Source: Kribbella kalugense (GTDB lineage: Bacteria > Actinomycetota > Actinomycetes > Propionibacteriales > Kribbellaceae). From it: 64,000 nucleotides of DNA. Where the stretch lies: contig NZ_SODF01000001.1 of the NCBI RefSeq assembly GCF_004365875.1, forward strand, positions 1,426,001 through 1,490,000, in the 5' to 3' direction. Below, piece after piece: positions 34,533 through 43,887 of the stretch (its first letter is position 1; each line of letters starts with the position of its first letter). The position numbers were made by a program, and so were the translations under genes. The notes below the pieces were generated by a model that saw nothing but the letters and a program-made list of their open reading frames with translations, ran no database searches and was not told the origin of the DNA.

Positions 34533-35492
34533 GTGGCTCGCATGGCTCGTATCCGCAGCACGGACGACGGTATCGATGGCAAGGACAGCGTTGGTCTCTA
34601 CCTCGAAGAGATCGCGCGTACGCCCCTGCTGACCGCAGAGGAAGAAGTCGAGCTCGCTGAGACGGTCGAAGCAGGACTCCTGGCGGAGCAACTGCTGGCC
34701 GAGGGGCGGGTTGGACGTAAGAAGGGCGGAGCGCCCAAATATGCCACGGAGGAGGAGCTGGAGTGGCTGGCCGAACAGGGCCGGCGCGCGCAGCAGCGGT
34801 TCGTGACCGCGAACCTCCGGCTCGTGGTGTCGATCGCTCGCCGCTACGGGCGTTCCCAGATGCCTTTGCTGGACCTGGTCCAGGAGGGCAACACGGGACT
34901 GATCCGGGCGGTCGAGAAGTTCGACTACCGAAAGGGTTTCAAGTTCTCGACGTACGCGACCTGGTGGGTGCGGCAGGCCATCACCCGCGGTATCGCGCAG
35001 CAGGCCCGAGTGGTCCGGCTGCCGGTGCACGTGGTGGAGCAGCTGAACCAGATCGGGTCCGCACGGCGCACGCTGGAGCGCAAGCTCGGGCGGGAGCCGG
35101 AGATCGACGAGATCGCAGCCGAGCTGAACCTCGAGCCGGAGCGGGTGACCGAACTGATCCGCATCGGCCGGGACCACATCAGCCTGAACAGCCCGGTCGA
35201 CGACGAGGGTGAGACCTCGCTGGGTGACCTGATCGCGGCCGAGACCGCGCCGGGTCCGGACCAGCTGGTCGCCGATGCGTCCGACCGCTCGGGTCTGTTC
35301 AGTCTGGTCGACCAGCTCGACCCACGGTCCGCCGACGTGATCCGGCGCCGGTACGGCCTGCACGACGGCCGGCAGGCCAAGCTTGCCGACATCGGTGCGG
35401 TCCACGGCATCTCGGCGGAGCGAGTCCGCCAGATCGAGCGCGAGGCACTAGGTCGCCTCCGCCTGATGGCAGATCCGACGCTGGCCGCGTAA
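34533..35492 (+). CDS. Group 2 (primary-like) sigma factor, SigB/HrdD type
   Basis: A 319-residue sigma-70 factor lacking the long N-terminal extension of SigA. It has region 1.2 ([17 protein letters not shown]), region 2 ([32 protein letters not shown]), region 3 ([15 protein letters not shown]) and region 4 HTH ([20 protein letters not shown]). Such factors resemble mycobacterial SigB or Streptomyces HrdA/C/D. GTG 34533 has AAGGGAG five bases upstream; ATG 34542 is possible. The SigR-type promoter suggests induction by oxidative stress. Confidence 0.9.
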   Translation: MARMARIRSTDDGIDGKDSVGLYLEEIARTPLLTAEEEVELAETVEAGLLAEQLLAEGRVGRKKGGAPKYATEEELEWLAEQGRRAQQRFVTANLRLVVSIARRYGRSQMPLLDLVQEGNTGLIRAVEKFDYRKGFKFSTYATWWVRQAITRGIAQQARVVRLPVHVVEQLNQIGSARRTLERKLGREPEIDEIAAELNLEPERVTELIRIGRDHISLNSPVDDEGETSLGDLIAAETAPGPDQLVADASDRSGLFSLVDQLDPRSADVIRRRYGLHDGRQAKLADIGAVHGISAERVRQIEREALGRLRLMADPTLAA

Positions 35493-35512
35493 CACCCACT
35501 CCGAAACCCCTC

Positions 35513-35547
35513 AGGACCCCCGAGCCGCGATCCGGCCCGGGGGTCCT
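35513..35547 (+). terminator. Intrinsic terminator after the second sigma gene
   Basis: AGGACCCCCG (35513-35522) pairs perfectly with CGGGGGTCCT (35538-35547), followed by TTCGGTTTCC. An outer GAAACC/GGTTTC pair extends the stem. It also separates the convergent HAD gene. Confidence 0.8.
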
Positions 35548-35555
35548 TCGGTTTC

Positions 35556-36272
35556 CTAGGCGGCGGCTCCGTTCCAGCGGTCGACCAAAGCGGGCAGCTC
35601 GGACAGGCGCTGGATTGTGGCGTCCGGCGTACCTTCCGTGTGACCGACCTGCTCGACCGGGATCGCGCTGTGCGGCAGGTGGACGGCCCGCATCCCGACG
35701 TTCTGCGCGCCCCAGACGTCGTCGAACAGCCGATCCCCGACGAACAGGCACAGCGACGGCTCCGTGACGCCGACCGCCCGCATCGCCGCCAGGAACGCCT
35801 CTGGGTGCGGCTTCGTGTGCGGGATCTCGCTCGTGTAGACAGCCCCGTCCAGCAGCTCGTGTACGCCGTCCCGCACGAAGATCTCCTCGTGCCGCCGGCG
35901 TGGCCAGATCGTGTTCGACAGCACGCCGATCTTCAGCCCGCGATCCCGGAGCGTCCGCAGGGTCTCGACCGCGTCCGGCTCCAGCTCGGTGTGCGGATCC
36001 CATCGCCGCTCGTACTCCGCCAGGCCGGCCGGGCTCATCACGACCTCGGCGAGCGAGCACACCTCCTCGAGCGTGCTGCTGCGGTGCTCATCCCGGGAGC
36101 GTCGCCAGATCGTCCCCTCCGCCGCCACGAGCCGGCCCGCCAGCTCGTCCGCGCGTGCCTCATCGAGGACAGCGGCGACCGCTCGCCAAGTCTCGTGCAG
36201 GTCGATGTCGTGCCAGGTGGCCAGCGTGCCGCCCCAGTCGAACAGGATGGCCTCGATCTTCGCGTTCTTCAC
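35556..36272 (-). CDS. HAD-superfamily hydrolase
   Basis: A 238-residue phosphatase-like protein. Motif I is ILFDWGGTL with nucleophile D12; the usual second Asp (two residues on) is Gly14. Motif II S/N is in GVLSNTIW, motif III Lys in HTKPHPEAF, and motif IV in LFVGDRLFDDVWGA. Loss of the general acid occurs in some HAD subgroups and may alter or lower phosphatase activity. Leaderless GTG: CAGGGT ends seven bases upstream. Confidence 0.85.
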   Translation of the reverse strand: MKNAKIEAILFDWGGTLATWHDIDLHETWRAVAAVLDEARADELAGRLVAAEGTIWRRSRDEHRSSTLEEVCSLAEVVMSPAGLAEYERRWDPHTELEPDAVETLRTLRDRGLKIGVLSNTIWPRRRHEEIFVRDGVHELLDGAVYTSEIPHTKPHPEAFLAAMRAVGVTEPSLCLFVGDRLFDDVWGAQNVGMRAVHLPHSAIPVEQVGHTEGTPDATIQRLSELPALVDRWNGAAA

Positions 36273-36307
36273 CCGGCAAACCCTGCCAGACCCGGCCGAC
36301 AGTTTCC

Positions 36308-37450
36308 TTAACTCACTCGGGCGATCTGCTGCCGGCGAGCCAGCCACGTGATCGCGAACGCATAGAACGCCAAGCAGGGGATGTCCGCGACCAGCAGCGT
36401 CCACGGCGCGCCGCCCTGGTCGTCCCAGCCACTGAGTTGACCAGTTGCCGCTGGCAACATAAAGGCGAGCAGGTTGTTCAGCGCATGCAGCGCGATCCCG
36501 GCCTCCAGCCCCCCGGTCCGGACAGTCAGCCAACCAACCGTCACGGCGAACAGGAAGACATCGGCCATCGCCCAACCGGTGTACCCGTGCGCCGATACGA
36601 ACGCCGCGCCACCGACGACGATCCCCGGCCACGGCGAACGGAAGATCGTCCGCAGCCAGCGCGCCCGCCCGTTCGGATTGTCCGGCCCGTACGCACCGAC
36701 CGCCTGAATCAGCCAGCCCCGGAACATGAACTCCTCCGCCGCGGACTGGAACGGCACCAGGAACAGAATCACCAACGCCGGTACGACGAACGCGCCGAAA
36801 CCGACCCAGGACCCGCCGTCCGACCCGATCGAGTCATCGGCCGGGAAGATCGCGTCGACCAGGAACCCCATCAAGTACGAGAGCACCAGGTAGCCGACGG
36901 CCGGTACGCAGCACAACAACAGCCAGCGCCAGCGGATCCGGTTCAGGACCGAGGCGACGCTCCAGAACGGCCGACGTTGGACGAGCCATGCCGCGAGGCC
37001 AACGGCCGGCGTCAGGATGCCGAGCATCACCAGCGTGACCGCGAGGTTCTCGGTATCGCTCGGGAAGATGTCCGTTCCTGTCGGCGTCGGGATGGGTCCG
37101 GCCAGGACTCGGTGCGCGATCGTCCAGATGACCACGACGGCAGAGGTCAGGAAGAGGACGAAGGCGCCGATCAGGATCGTCCCGACGACGGGCCGCCACC
37201 AGGCGTACTTCGGCGTACGGCCGAGGCGGTGGAACGGCGTACCCGGTGGAGCCGGGACGATGCGGGGCTCGCGATAGGCGTACGGCGCTGGGTACGGGGG
37301 CGGCGCGCCCCAGGGCTGCGGATACGGGCCTGGCTGCTGGTAAGGACCCGGCGACGGGTACGGGCCGGGCTGGGGTGGCGGCGGTGGGTACTGCCCCGGC
37401 TGGGAGGATGGGCCCGGTTGCGAGGGCGGCCCGGGCTGTTGCGGGTCCAT
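36308..37450 (-). CDS. CPBP-family intramembrane metalloprotease
   Basis: A 380-residue membrane protein. The first 70 residues are a cytoplasmic Pro/Gly/Gln/Tyr-rich disordered tail with Q-P-G-P-Y-type repeats. About eight membrane segments follow, with SAAEEFMFRG (EExxxR), VSAHGYTG and ALHALNNLLAF (HxxxN-type) forming the CPBP/Abi active site. Substrate unknown. Leaderless: TAGAGT six bases before the ATG. Confidence 0.87.
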   Translation of the reverse strand: MDPQQPGPPSQPGPSSQPGQYPPPPPQPGPYPSPGPYQQPGPYPQPWGAPPPYPAPYAYREPRIVPAPPGTPFHRLGRTPKYAWWRPVVGTILIGAFVLFLTSAVVVIWTIAHRVLAGPIPTPTGTDIFPSDTENLAVTLVMLGILTPAVGLAAWLVQRRPFWSVASVLNRIRWRWLLLCCVPAVGYLVLSYLMGFLVDAIFPADDSIGSDGGSWVGFGAFVVPALVILFLVPFQSAAEEFMFRGWLIQAVGAYGPDNPNGRARWLRTIFRSPWPGIVVGGAAFVSAHGYTGWAMADVFLFAVTVGWLTVRTGGLEAGIALHALNNLLAFMLPAATGQLSGWDDQGGAPWTLLVADIPCLAFYAFAITWLARRQQIARVS

Positions 37451-37496
37451 GCCAGGACTCTAGAAGATCGGGCCAAGCCGACGACGGGAGAACACG

Positions 37497-38459
37497 GTGG
37501 CTACTGATTCGGGAACTGCCAGGCAGACGGACGCCCTGCCGCAGTCCGTGCTGATGCCGTTGAGCGGTTCGGCCATCTTCCTGGTGGTGCAGGTCGAGCC
37601 CGGCGGCGAGGACCAGACCCGTGACCTGCTGGAGCGGATGAGCGGTCTCGTCCGCTCGGTCGGCTTCCGAGTGCCCGGCGGCAACCTCTCCTGCGTCACC
37701 AGCATCGGATCGGACGTCTGGGACCGCCTGTTCAGCGGCCCGCGGCCGGCCGAGCTGCACCCCTTCATTGAACTCAAGGGCCGCACCCACCACGCCCCGT
37801 CGACACCCGGCGACCTGCTCTTCCACATCCGGGCCGCGCACCAGGACCAGTGCTTCGAACTGGCCAGCCAGATCATGACCGTCCTCGACGGCGCCGCCAC
37901 CGTCGTCGACGAGGTCCACGGCTTCAAGTACTTCGAGATGCGCGACCTGCTCGGCTTCGTCGACGGCACCGAGAACCCGACCGGCGCCGACGCGCAGGCC
38001 GCCGTACTCATCGGCGACGAGGATCCCGAGTTCGCTGGTGGCAGCTACGTGATGGTGCAGAAATACCTGCACAACCTGAAGGCGTGGAATGCGTTGACGG
38101 TCGAGCAGCAGGAGCTCGCGGTCGGCCGGACCAAGCTCGACGACATCGAGTTCGACGATGCGAAGAAGCCCGGTAACGCCCACATCGTCCTCAATGTCAT
38201 CGAGGACGACGAGGGTAACCAGTTGCAGATCCTGCGTGACAACATGCCGTTCGGCACCGTCGGCACGCAGGAGTTCGGCACCTACTACATCGGGTACGCC
38301 AAGACGCCGACGGTGACCGAGCTGATGCTCCGCCGGATGTTCATCGGCGTACCCGAGGGCAACCACGACCGGCTGCTCGACTTCTCCACCGCCGTCACCG
38401 GTTGCCTGTTCTTCACGCCGACGACGGCCTTCCTCGACGACCTGCCGCCGGCGCCCTGA
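37497..38459 (+). CDS. Dyp-type heme peroxidase
   Basis: A 320-residue dye-decolourising peroxidase. GFVDGTENP (153-161) carries the distal Asp156, His229 in NAHIVLN is the likely proximal heme ligand, and Arg247 (LRDNMPFG) lies distal. There is no Tat or Sec signal, so it is cytoplasmic or packaged (for example by an encapsulin, though none is adjacent). GTG start with ACGGGAG upstream. Confidence 0.92.
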   Translation: MATDSGTARQTDALPQSVLMPLSGSAIFLVVQVEPGGEDQTRDLLERMSGLVRSVGFRVPGGNLSCVTSIGSDVWDRLFSGPRPAELHPFIELKGRTHHAPSTPGDLLFHIRAAHQDQCFELASQIMTVLDGAATVVDEVHGFKYFEMRDLLGFVDGTENPTGADAQAAVLIGDEDPEFAGGSYVMVQKYLHNLKAWNALTVEQQELAVGRTKLDDIEFDDAKKPGNAHIVLNVIEDDEGNQLQILRDNMPFGTVGTQEFGTYYIGYAKTPTVTELMLRRMFIGVPEGNHDRLLDFSTAVTGCLFFTPTTAFLDDLPPAP

Positions 38460-38462
38460 GCG

Positions 38463-39383
38463 TCACTCGCCGAACAGCGGCTCGTCGACGACACTCGCCC
38501 AGCTGAAGTCGAGCTGGTCGTTGAAGGCCGTCGGTGCCTTGCCGAGCGAGTTGATCACTGTGGCGGTTCCGTTGGCGTGACCGACGGCGTACAGGTAGCC
38601 GGCGCCGAGGTCCTTGTCGATGGCCAGCAGCACCGTGCCGTAGTTGCCGCAGCGGGCGGTCTGCAGCTGCTCGAAGCCTCCCCAGGTCGCGGTCCGCAGC
38701 GGCTTCACGACCGGCTTCATCGGCGACGTCAACGGGATGTGAATCGAGTAGAGCGCGCCGCCCCGCGTCGTTGCCAGCAGCGTGTCGTACGTCGACGTAC
38801 GGCTCAGCAGGGTGACTGCCTTCACCGCGGAGAAGCCCGGGTACGAACCGGCTGCGTGCCAGACCTCGGTGCCGTTCTGCGTGGTGAGGTTCCAGCGATA
38901 GAGCGAGCCGTCGCTGCGGAGGGCATACATCCGCCAGCCGGGTGTCTGCAGTGACCATGACTGCGTCAGGGTCCGGAACGCGTCCCAGCCGCTGCCGATC
39001 CGGGTCAGGCTGCTGCTCACGACCTGCCCCTCGCTGCCCGTCTTCACCATCTGGTGCGACTGGTACATCACGCCGCCGGAGACGACATGGCCGTCGAGCG
39101 AGGTCTGGTCACCGTTGTCGCCGAGGTCGTCGTCCCAGGTCCAGCTGGTGCTGAGCGAGATCGCGCGGCCTCCGAACGGGTTCTTGGCCATCACGTCGAC
39201 CGGTTTCACGGTGATCGGTGAGGTGGCGTTGACGTACCGGTCGACGGTGTCGTTGCCGGCCGTCAGCCCGCCGGACTGCACGTAGCAGGCGGTCGCGGCC
39301 GGTGCCGCGGTCGCCGTACCAATGCCGGTCAGGGCAGGAACGGCCAGGGCCAGGCCTGCTAGTGCCGCGAACGTGTGTCGCAT
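38463..39383 (-). CDS. Secreted beta-propeller (tachylectin-like) protein
   Basis: A 306-residue protein with a clear Sec signal peptide (residues 1-26, cleavage near ATA-AP). Repeats such as MYALRSDGSLYRWNL and LYSIHIPL are typical of tachylectin-like or RCC1-like propellers, which may bind sugars. No enzyme motif is seen. GGGGGAG precedes the ATG by six bases. The stop is three bases from the convergent Dyp stop. Confidence 0.72.
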   Translation of the reverse strand: MRHTFAALAGLALAVPALTGIGTATAAPAATACYVQSGGLTAGNDTVDRYVNATSPITVKPVDVMAKNPFGGRAISLSTSWTWDDDLGDNGDQTSLDGHVVSGGVMYQSHQMVKTGSEGQVVSSSLTRIGSGWDAFRTLTQSWSLQTPGWRMYALRSDGSLYRWNLTTQNGTEVWHAAGSYPGFSAVKAVTLLSRTSTYDTLLATTRGGALYSIHIPLTSPMKPVVKPLRTATWGGFEQLQTARCGNYGTVLLAIDKDLGAGYLYAVGHANGTATVINSLGKAPTAFNDQLDFSWASVVDEPLFGE

Positions 39384-39499
39384 ATTTGACTCCCCCTCGA
39401 GAAGCTGACTAGTCCAGAGTTCACTACTTTGCTCGATGCCGGTGTCCCTTCGAAAGTTGTGAAAACCAACCTGTCGGTGCCATAGGCCAGACTGGATTC

Positions 39500-41056
39500 A
39501 TGTTGCTCACCGAGGTGGTCGAGACGTCGGCCGCGCTGGCCGGGACCCGGTCGCGGCTGAAGAAGGCGGAGTTCATCGCCGGATTGTTGTCCAAGGCCAC
39601 TGAACCGGTGGAGATCGAGATCGTCGTGACCTACCTGTCCGGCGAGCTGCGGCAGCGGCGGACGGGCGTGGGCTGGCGGACCTTGAGCGACGCACCGGAG
39701 CCGGCCGCCGAGCCGTCGCTGACGGTCGAGGAAGTCGACCAGGCGTTCGCGGAGCTGGCGGAGATGTCGGGCACCGGAGTGCAGGCTCGGCGGCGGGCCG
39801 CGATCGACGCGCTCTTCGGGCGGGCGACTGCCGATGAGCAGTGGTTCCTGCGTCAGTTGGTTGGCGGTGAGTTGCGGCAAGGGGCGCTCGACGGCGTGAT
39901 GGCGGACGCGGTGGCGCGCGCCACCGGGATTCCGCTGGACAAGATCCGGGCTGCCGCGATGCTGCGCGGGGCGACTGCACCGGTCGCGGTCGCCGTACTC
40001 ACCGAAGGAGAAGCTGGGCTCGCGCAGTTCGGGCTCGAGGTGGGGCGTGGGGTGCAGCCGATGCTGGCGCAGTCGGCGACCACGGTCGCGGAGGCGTTGG
40101 CCAAGACGGGTGCGCCGGCCGCGCTCGAGTGGAAGCTGGACGGGATCCGGATCCAGGTTCATCGCAATGGCGACGAGGTCGTCGTCTATACGCGGACCCT
40201 CGACGACATCACGACGCGAGTGCCGGAGGTCGTGAGTGCAGTGCTCGCGCTCGATGCGCAGCAGGTCGTGCTCGACGGTGAGCTGATCGCGTTGCGGCCG
40301 GACGGGCGGCCGGAGCCGTTCCAGGTGACCGGGTCGCGGACGGCGACGCGTGCGACGACCGGTCCCGAGTCTGTGCCGCTCACGCCGTACTTCTTCGACA
40401 TCCTGCATCAAGACGGCGAGGATCTGCTCGGGCTCGACGGAGCGGCGCGCCAGGAGTGGCTGTCGAAGCTCGTGCCCGCTGAGCGCCGGGTCCCGCGGCT
40501 CGTGACTGACGATGCCGAGGCCGGGCAGGCGTTCTTCGTCGACGCGGTACGCCGGGGCCACGAAGGCGTGATGGTGAAGTCGTTGACCGTTCCGTACGAG
40601 GCCGGCCGGCGCGGGTCGGGATGGGTGAAGGTCAAGCAGACGCACACACTCGATCTGCTGGTGCTCGCGGCCGAGTGGGGACACGGTCGGCGGACGGGTT
40701 GGTTGTCGAACCTGCATCTCGGCGCTCGCGATGAGGAAACCGGCGAGTTCGTCATGCTCGGGAAGACGTTCAAGGGACTGACGGACGAGCTGCTGCGGTG
40801 GCAGACCGAGCGCTTCCAGGAGCTCGCCGTACGGCGGGATGACTGGGTCGTCTATCTGCGTCCGGAGGTGGTGGTCGAAATCGCGTTCGACGGCGTGCAG
40901 ACCTCGCCGCGGTACCCGGCCGGGATGGCGTTGCGGTTCGCTCGGGTGATTCGTTATCGCGAGGACAAGAAGCCTGCCGACGTTGATACCGTGCAGGCGG
41001 TGCGCGCGATCCATCTCGGTCCGGACCTGGCGGAAGAAGGCATGACTGATGAGTGA
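39500..41056 (+). CDS. ATP-dependent DNA ligase (LigB-type)
   Basis: A 518-residue ligase. An N-terminal DNA-binding domain precedes the adenylation domain with nucleophile Lys212 in EWKLDGIRIQ (motif I), then LDGELIAL, FFDILHQDG, EGVMVKS and WVKVK (motif V). The OB domain ends RYREDK. Such proteins are accessory to the NAD-dependent LigA. Leaderless: CAGACT six bases before the ATG. A methyltransferase overlaps its stop by 8 bp. Confidence 0.92.
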   Translation: MLLTEVVETSAALAGTRSRLKKAEFIAGLLSKATEPVEIEIVVTYLSGELRQRRTGVGWRTLSDAPEPAAEPSLTVEEVDQAFAELAEMSGTGVQARRRAAIDALFGRATADEQWFLRQLVGGELRQGALDGVMADAVARATGIPLDKIRAAAMLRGATAPVAVAVLTEGEAGLAQFGLEVGRGVQPMLAQSATTVAEALAKTGAPAALEWKLDGIRIQVHRNGDEVVVYTRTLDDITTRVPEVVSAVLALDAQQVVLDGELIALRPDGRPEPFQVTGSRTATRATTGPESVPLTPYFFDILHQDGEDLLGLDGAARQEWLSKLVPAERRVPRLVTDDAEAGQAFFVDAVRRGHEGVMVKSLTVPYEAGRRGSGWVKVKQTHTLDLLVLAAEWGHGRRTGWLSNLHLGARDEETGEFVMLGKTFKGLTDELLRWQTERFQELAVRRDDWVVYLRPEVVVEIAFDGVQTSPRYPAGMALRFARVIRYREDKKPADVDTVQAVRAIHLGPDLAEEGMTDE

Positions 41057-41723
41057 GGACCCCGATGTCGTGTCCCGCCGGATCGCCCGGGAGTCGATCG
41101 AGCGCGACGACCCGACCGGCTGGTTCGAGAACCTGTACGCCGCCGCTGCTGACGGATCCGCAGTCGTTCCATGGGACCGCGGTACGGCGCACCAACTGCT
41201 GATCGACTGGGTCGACGAGTCCGAGCCCGACGGCACCGGGAAGACGGCGCTCGTCGTCGGCGCCGGCACCGGGTGGGACGCCGAGCTGATCGCGGACCGC
41301 GGCTACGACACGACGGCGTTCGACATCTCCCCCACCGCCATCGAGACAGCCCACCGGAACCATCCGGGCTCCAAGGCGCACTACATCGTCGCCGACCTGC
41401 TGGCACCGCCGGCCGACTGGCACCGCGCCTTCGACCTGGTCGTCGAGATCTACACCGTGCAAGCGCTGCCGATCCCACTGCAACCCGACGCCATCAAGCA
41501 GGTCACCGAGCTGGTCGGCCCCGGCGGCACCCTCCTGGTCATCGCCGCCGCCCGCCCAGACACCCAACCCGACGACGAGATCCAGGGCCCGCCATGGCCC
41601 CTGACCCGAGCCGCCATCCAGTCCTTCACCACCCCCGACCTCCACCTCATCCAGCTCGACCAAGCCCCCAGCCCCACCGCCCCAACCACCCTCCGCTGGC
41701 GCGCCGAATACCTCCGCGACTAA
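41049..41723 (+). CDS. Class I SAM-dependent methyltransferase
   Basis: A 224-residue protein with ALVVGAGTGWDAELI (motif I), TTAFDISPTAI (motif II) and FDLVVEIYTVQ. It belongs to the TPMT-like group; substrate unknown. The ATG overlaps the ligase stop (ATGAGTGA). Its last 250 bases are strikingly C-rich and G-poor compared with the 5' half. Confidence 0.84.
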   Translation: MSEDPDVVSRRIARESIERDDPTGWFENLYAAAADGSAVVPWDRGTAHQLLIDWVDESEPDGTGKTALVVGAGTGWDAELIADRGYDTTAFDISPTAIETAHRNHPGSKAHYIVADLLAPPADWHRAFDLVVEIYTVQALPIPLQPDAIKQVTELVGPGGTLLVIAAARPDTQPDDEIQGPPWPLTRAAIQSFTTPDLHLIQLDQAPSPTAPTTLRWRAEYLRD

Positions 41724-41774
41724 CCGGCGAGGTTAGAGCGGGCGCTCATCCGCGGCACGTTGTAAGACGCGCCG

Positions 41775-41917
41775 GCGGCACCTGGTAGTACTACGGGCTC
41801 CGCTGGACGCCGCGTCGGTGGCCGAGTTGGCGCGGCATCCGCGCCACACGGAAGGACGCGCCTGCAGGCACGGCACGAGGCGCCTGGTGGTACTACGGTG
41901 CTTTCGGTGGATGCCGC
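41775..41917. repeat. Intergenic direct repeat pair
   Basis: GGCACCTGGTAGTACTACGG (from 41775) and GGCGCCTGGTGGTACTACGG (from 41879) match at 18 of 20 positions and continue with similarity to GGACGCCGC / GGATGCCGC. The pair lies between two methyltransferase genes; GTAGTACTAC is itself a palindrome. Confidence 0.5.
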
Positions 41918-41955
41918 ACGAATGCGATGCGGGTGGGCTGACTCCTGGGGGTGTG

Positions 41956-42537
41956 ATGGGTGACGTACCGCCGTTGGTGATGCGGGCGTTTGAGGCGGCG
42001 GATGAGTTGGGGATGCCGCGGACGCAGGACGGTACTGGGCCGTCTTGCTGTCTTCCGGGGGTCGGGCGGTTTCTGGCGGTGCTTGCGGCGGGATGCGTGG
42101 GCGGCCGGATTGGCGAGCTCGGTACGGGGGTTGGCGTTGGGGCGGCGTGGATGGCGTCGGCGATGCCGGCGGACTGCGAACTGGTGACTGTCGAGTTGGA
42201 TCCGGTCCGGGCGGCTGCGGCGCGCAAGGTGCTGGCGGATGATGCTCGGGTCGAGGTGATTCGTGGGGATGCGTTTGATGAGTTGGCTCGGCGGGCGCCG
42301 TTTGATTTGGTGTTCGCGGATGGTGGGCAGTCGGCTCGGGCGGTGGAGTTGTTGCGGATCGGCGGGCGGTTGGTGGTCGACGACGTGACGCCGGTGGAGG
42401 CGTTGCCGGCAGATTCGCCGTACCGGACGAACGATCCGAAGCGGGGGTTCTTCTTCACCGATTCGCGGCTGGTGGCGACCGAGGTGGTGCTGCCAGATCT
42501 GCGGAACTCACTGCTGGTGGGCACCCGGGTACGATGA
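41956..42537 (+). CDS. O-methyltransferase-like protein
   Basis: A 193-residue protein resembling class I O-methyltransferases of the CCoAMT group: GELGTGVGVGAAWMASAM (motif I), VTVELDPVRAAAA (motif II), DLVFADGGQ (motif III) and GGRLVVDDV. Substrate unknown. ATG 41956 follows GGGGG; the frame stays open upstream to 41818 through the repeat pair, but that part shows no family similarity. Codon use is G-rich, unlike the C-rich end of the gene before it. Confidence 0.82.
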   Translation: MGDVPPLVMRAFEAADELGMPRTQDGTGPSCCLPGVGRFLAVLAAGCVGGRIGELGTGVGVGAAWMASAMPADCELVTVELDPVRAAAARKVLADDARVEVIRGDAFDELARRAPFDLVFADGGQSARAVELLRIGGRLVVDDVTPVEALPADSPYRTNDPKRGFFFTDSRLVATEVVLPDLRNSLLVGTRVR

Positions 42538-42581
42538 GATTGCATGGGAACATGTGTTCGATAATGATGTAGACTTGGCTC

Positions 42582-43448
42582 ATGGCGGGGCAAGGCGTGG
42601 TGGGGCCGACGGCTCTGCGGATGATGCTGGGCAGTCATCTGCGGGAGCTGCGTGAGCGCGCCGGCGTCACCCGTACGGATGCAGGCTGGGCGATTCGGGC
42701 CTCGGAGTCGAAAATCAGCCGGCTCGAGCTCGGCCGGGTCGGGTTCAAGGAACGCGACGTCCTCGACCTCCTGACGTTGTACGGCGTGAACGAGGCCCGC
42801 GAGCGTGATCGGCTGCTCGACCTCGCCCGTGAAGCCAACCACCCAGGCTGGTGGCATCGGTACGGCGACGTCACGCCGGACTGGTTCAATGCGTATCTCG
42901 GGCTCGAGGGGACGGCCGAGCTGATCCGGACCTACGAGACTCAGGTCGTCCCGGGTCTGCTCCAGACCGCGGACTACGTGCGGGCCGTTGCTCGGCTGGA
43001 TCCCGCTCGGGAGCCGACCGACGCGGAGATCGAGCGGATCGTCGCGCTACGGTCGCGCCGGCAGCGAGTGCTCGACCGCGACCCGCCACTCAAGTTCTGG
43101 GCCGTGATCGAGGAGTCGGTCCTGCATCGCCCGATCGGCGGCCGCGACGTGCTGCGCCACCAGCTCGAAGCGCTCCGCCAAGCCGTCACCCGGCCGAACG
43201 TGACCATCCAGATCATCCCGCTCGACGGCGCCGGCCACGCCTCAACCGGCGCATTCACCCTGCTCCGCTTCCCGCAACGCGACCTACCCGACACCGTGTA
43301 CGTCGAGCACCTGACCAGCGCGCTGTACCTGGACAAACGCGACGACGTCGAGGCCTACACCCAAGCCCTCGACATCCTCGCCTCCAGCAGCCCCTCCCCC
43401 CAACAAACCGAACACGAACTAACCCGCCTACTCGACCAACTCACCTAA
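42582..43448 (+). CDS. XRE-type HTH regulator with DUF5753 domain
   Basis: A 288-residue regulator. The N-terminal XRE helix-turn-helix is LRELRERAGVTRTDAGWAIR plus SESKISRLELGR; residues about 105-285 form DUF5753 (TYETQVVPGLLQTADYVRA, VIEESVLHRPIGG, TVYVEHL). These large actinobacterial families often control an adjacent DUF397 gene, which I do not see here. Leaderless: TAGACT six bases before the ATG. Confidence 0.9.
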   Translation: MAGQGVVGPTALRMMLGSHLRELRERAGVTRTDAGWAIRASESKISRLELGRVGFKERDVLDLLTLYGVNEARERDRLLDLAREANHPGWWHRYGDVTPDWFNAYLGLEGTAELIRTYETQVVPGLLQTADYVRAVARLDPAREPTDAEIERIVALRSRRQRVLDRDPPLKFWAVIEESVLHRPIGGRDVLRHQLEALRQAVTRPNVTIQIIPLDGAGHASTGAFTLLRFPQRDLPDTVYVEHLTSALYLDKRDDVEAYTQALDILASSSPSPQQTEHELTRLLDQLT

Positions 43449-43717
43449 GTCCCCGCCAGCACACACCCACCCCCGAGTCGCCGACGGGACACAGCCGGGA
43501 CGCGCCTCGGTAGCGGCCGGGGTCGCAGCCGGGTCGCCCGGCGACAGCAGCCGAACGGCACCGCCACGTCGCCTTGGCGCCGACATCGCCGGCTCCGAGG
43601 GACCACCTCTGGTGGCCTGGGACTGGTTCTGGTGGGGAAGGACCTGATATTTCAGGTCTGATGCCACGGCGTCCTGTTGCACGCCACCATGTCTTGTCTC
43701 AGGTCACCGGTTTCCGC

Positions 43718-43743
43718 CATCGGTTCCTGCCATCGGTTCCTGC
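43718..43743. repeat. 13-bp tandem repeat
   Basis: CATCGGTTCCTGC occurs twice head-to-tail and is preceded by a diverged unit (ACCGGTTTCCGC). Confidence 0.6.
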
Positions 43744-43857
43744 CAGTCCCACAAGGCGCAGGCCCGGTGGCGGGTTGTTTGACTGGGTGGCGTGCTGTAA
43801 CCCGCCATCGGCCACACAAGTCGCCAGCCGGCGGGCCATAGCCGGGCCTCGCGGGTC

Positions 43858-43887
43858 ACCCGGCTAGCGCGGTCACCGAGCTAGCGG
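43858..43887 (-). terminator. Hairpin after ctaD
   Basis: CCGGCTAGC and GCTAGCGG pair with one bulge just after the ctaD stop on the minus strand; each arm also contains the palindrome GCTAGC. Confidence 0.45.

Noticed and set aside
41818..41955. N-terminal extension of the O-methyltransferase through the direct repeats
   Set aside because: The frame is open, but the extension has no family similarity, overlaps a repeat and has no ribosome binding site; ATG 41956 with GGGGG is better.
43428..43682. Possible small gene on the minus strand in the 448-bp gap
   Set aside because: No ribosome binding site, no recognisable domain, and composition typical of non-coding high-GC DNA.
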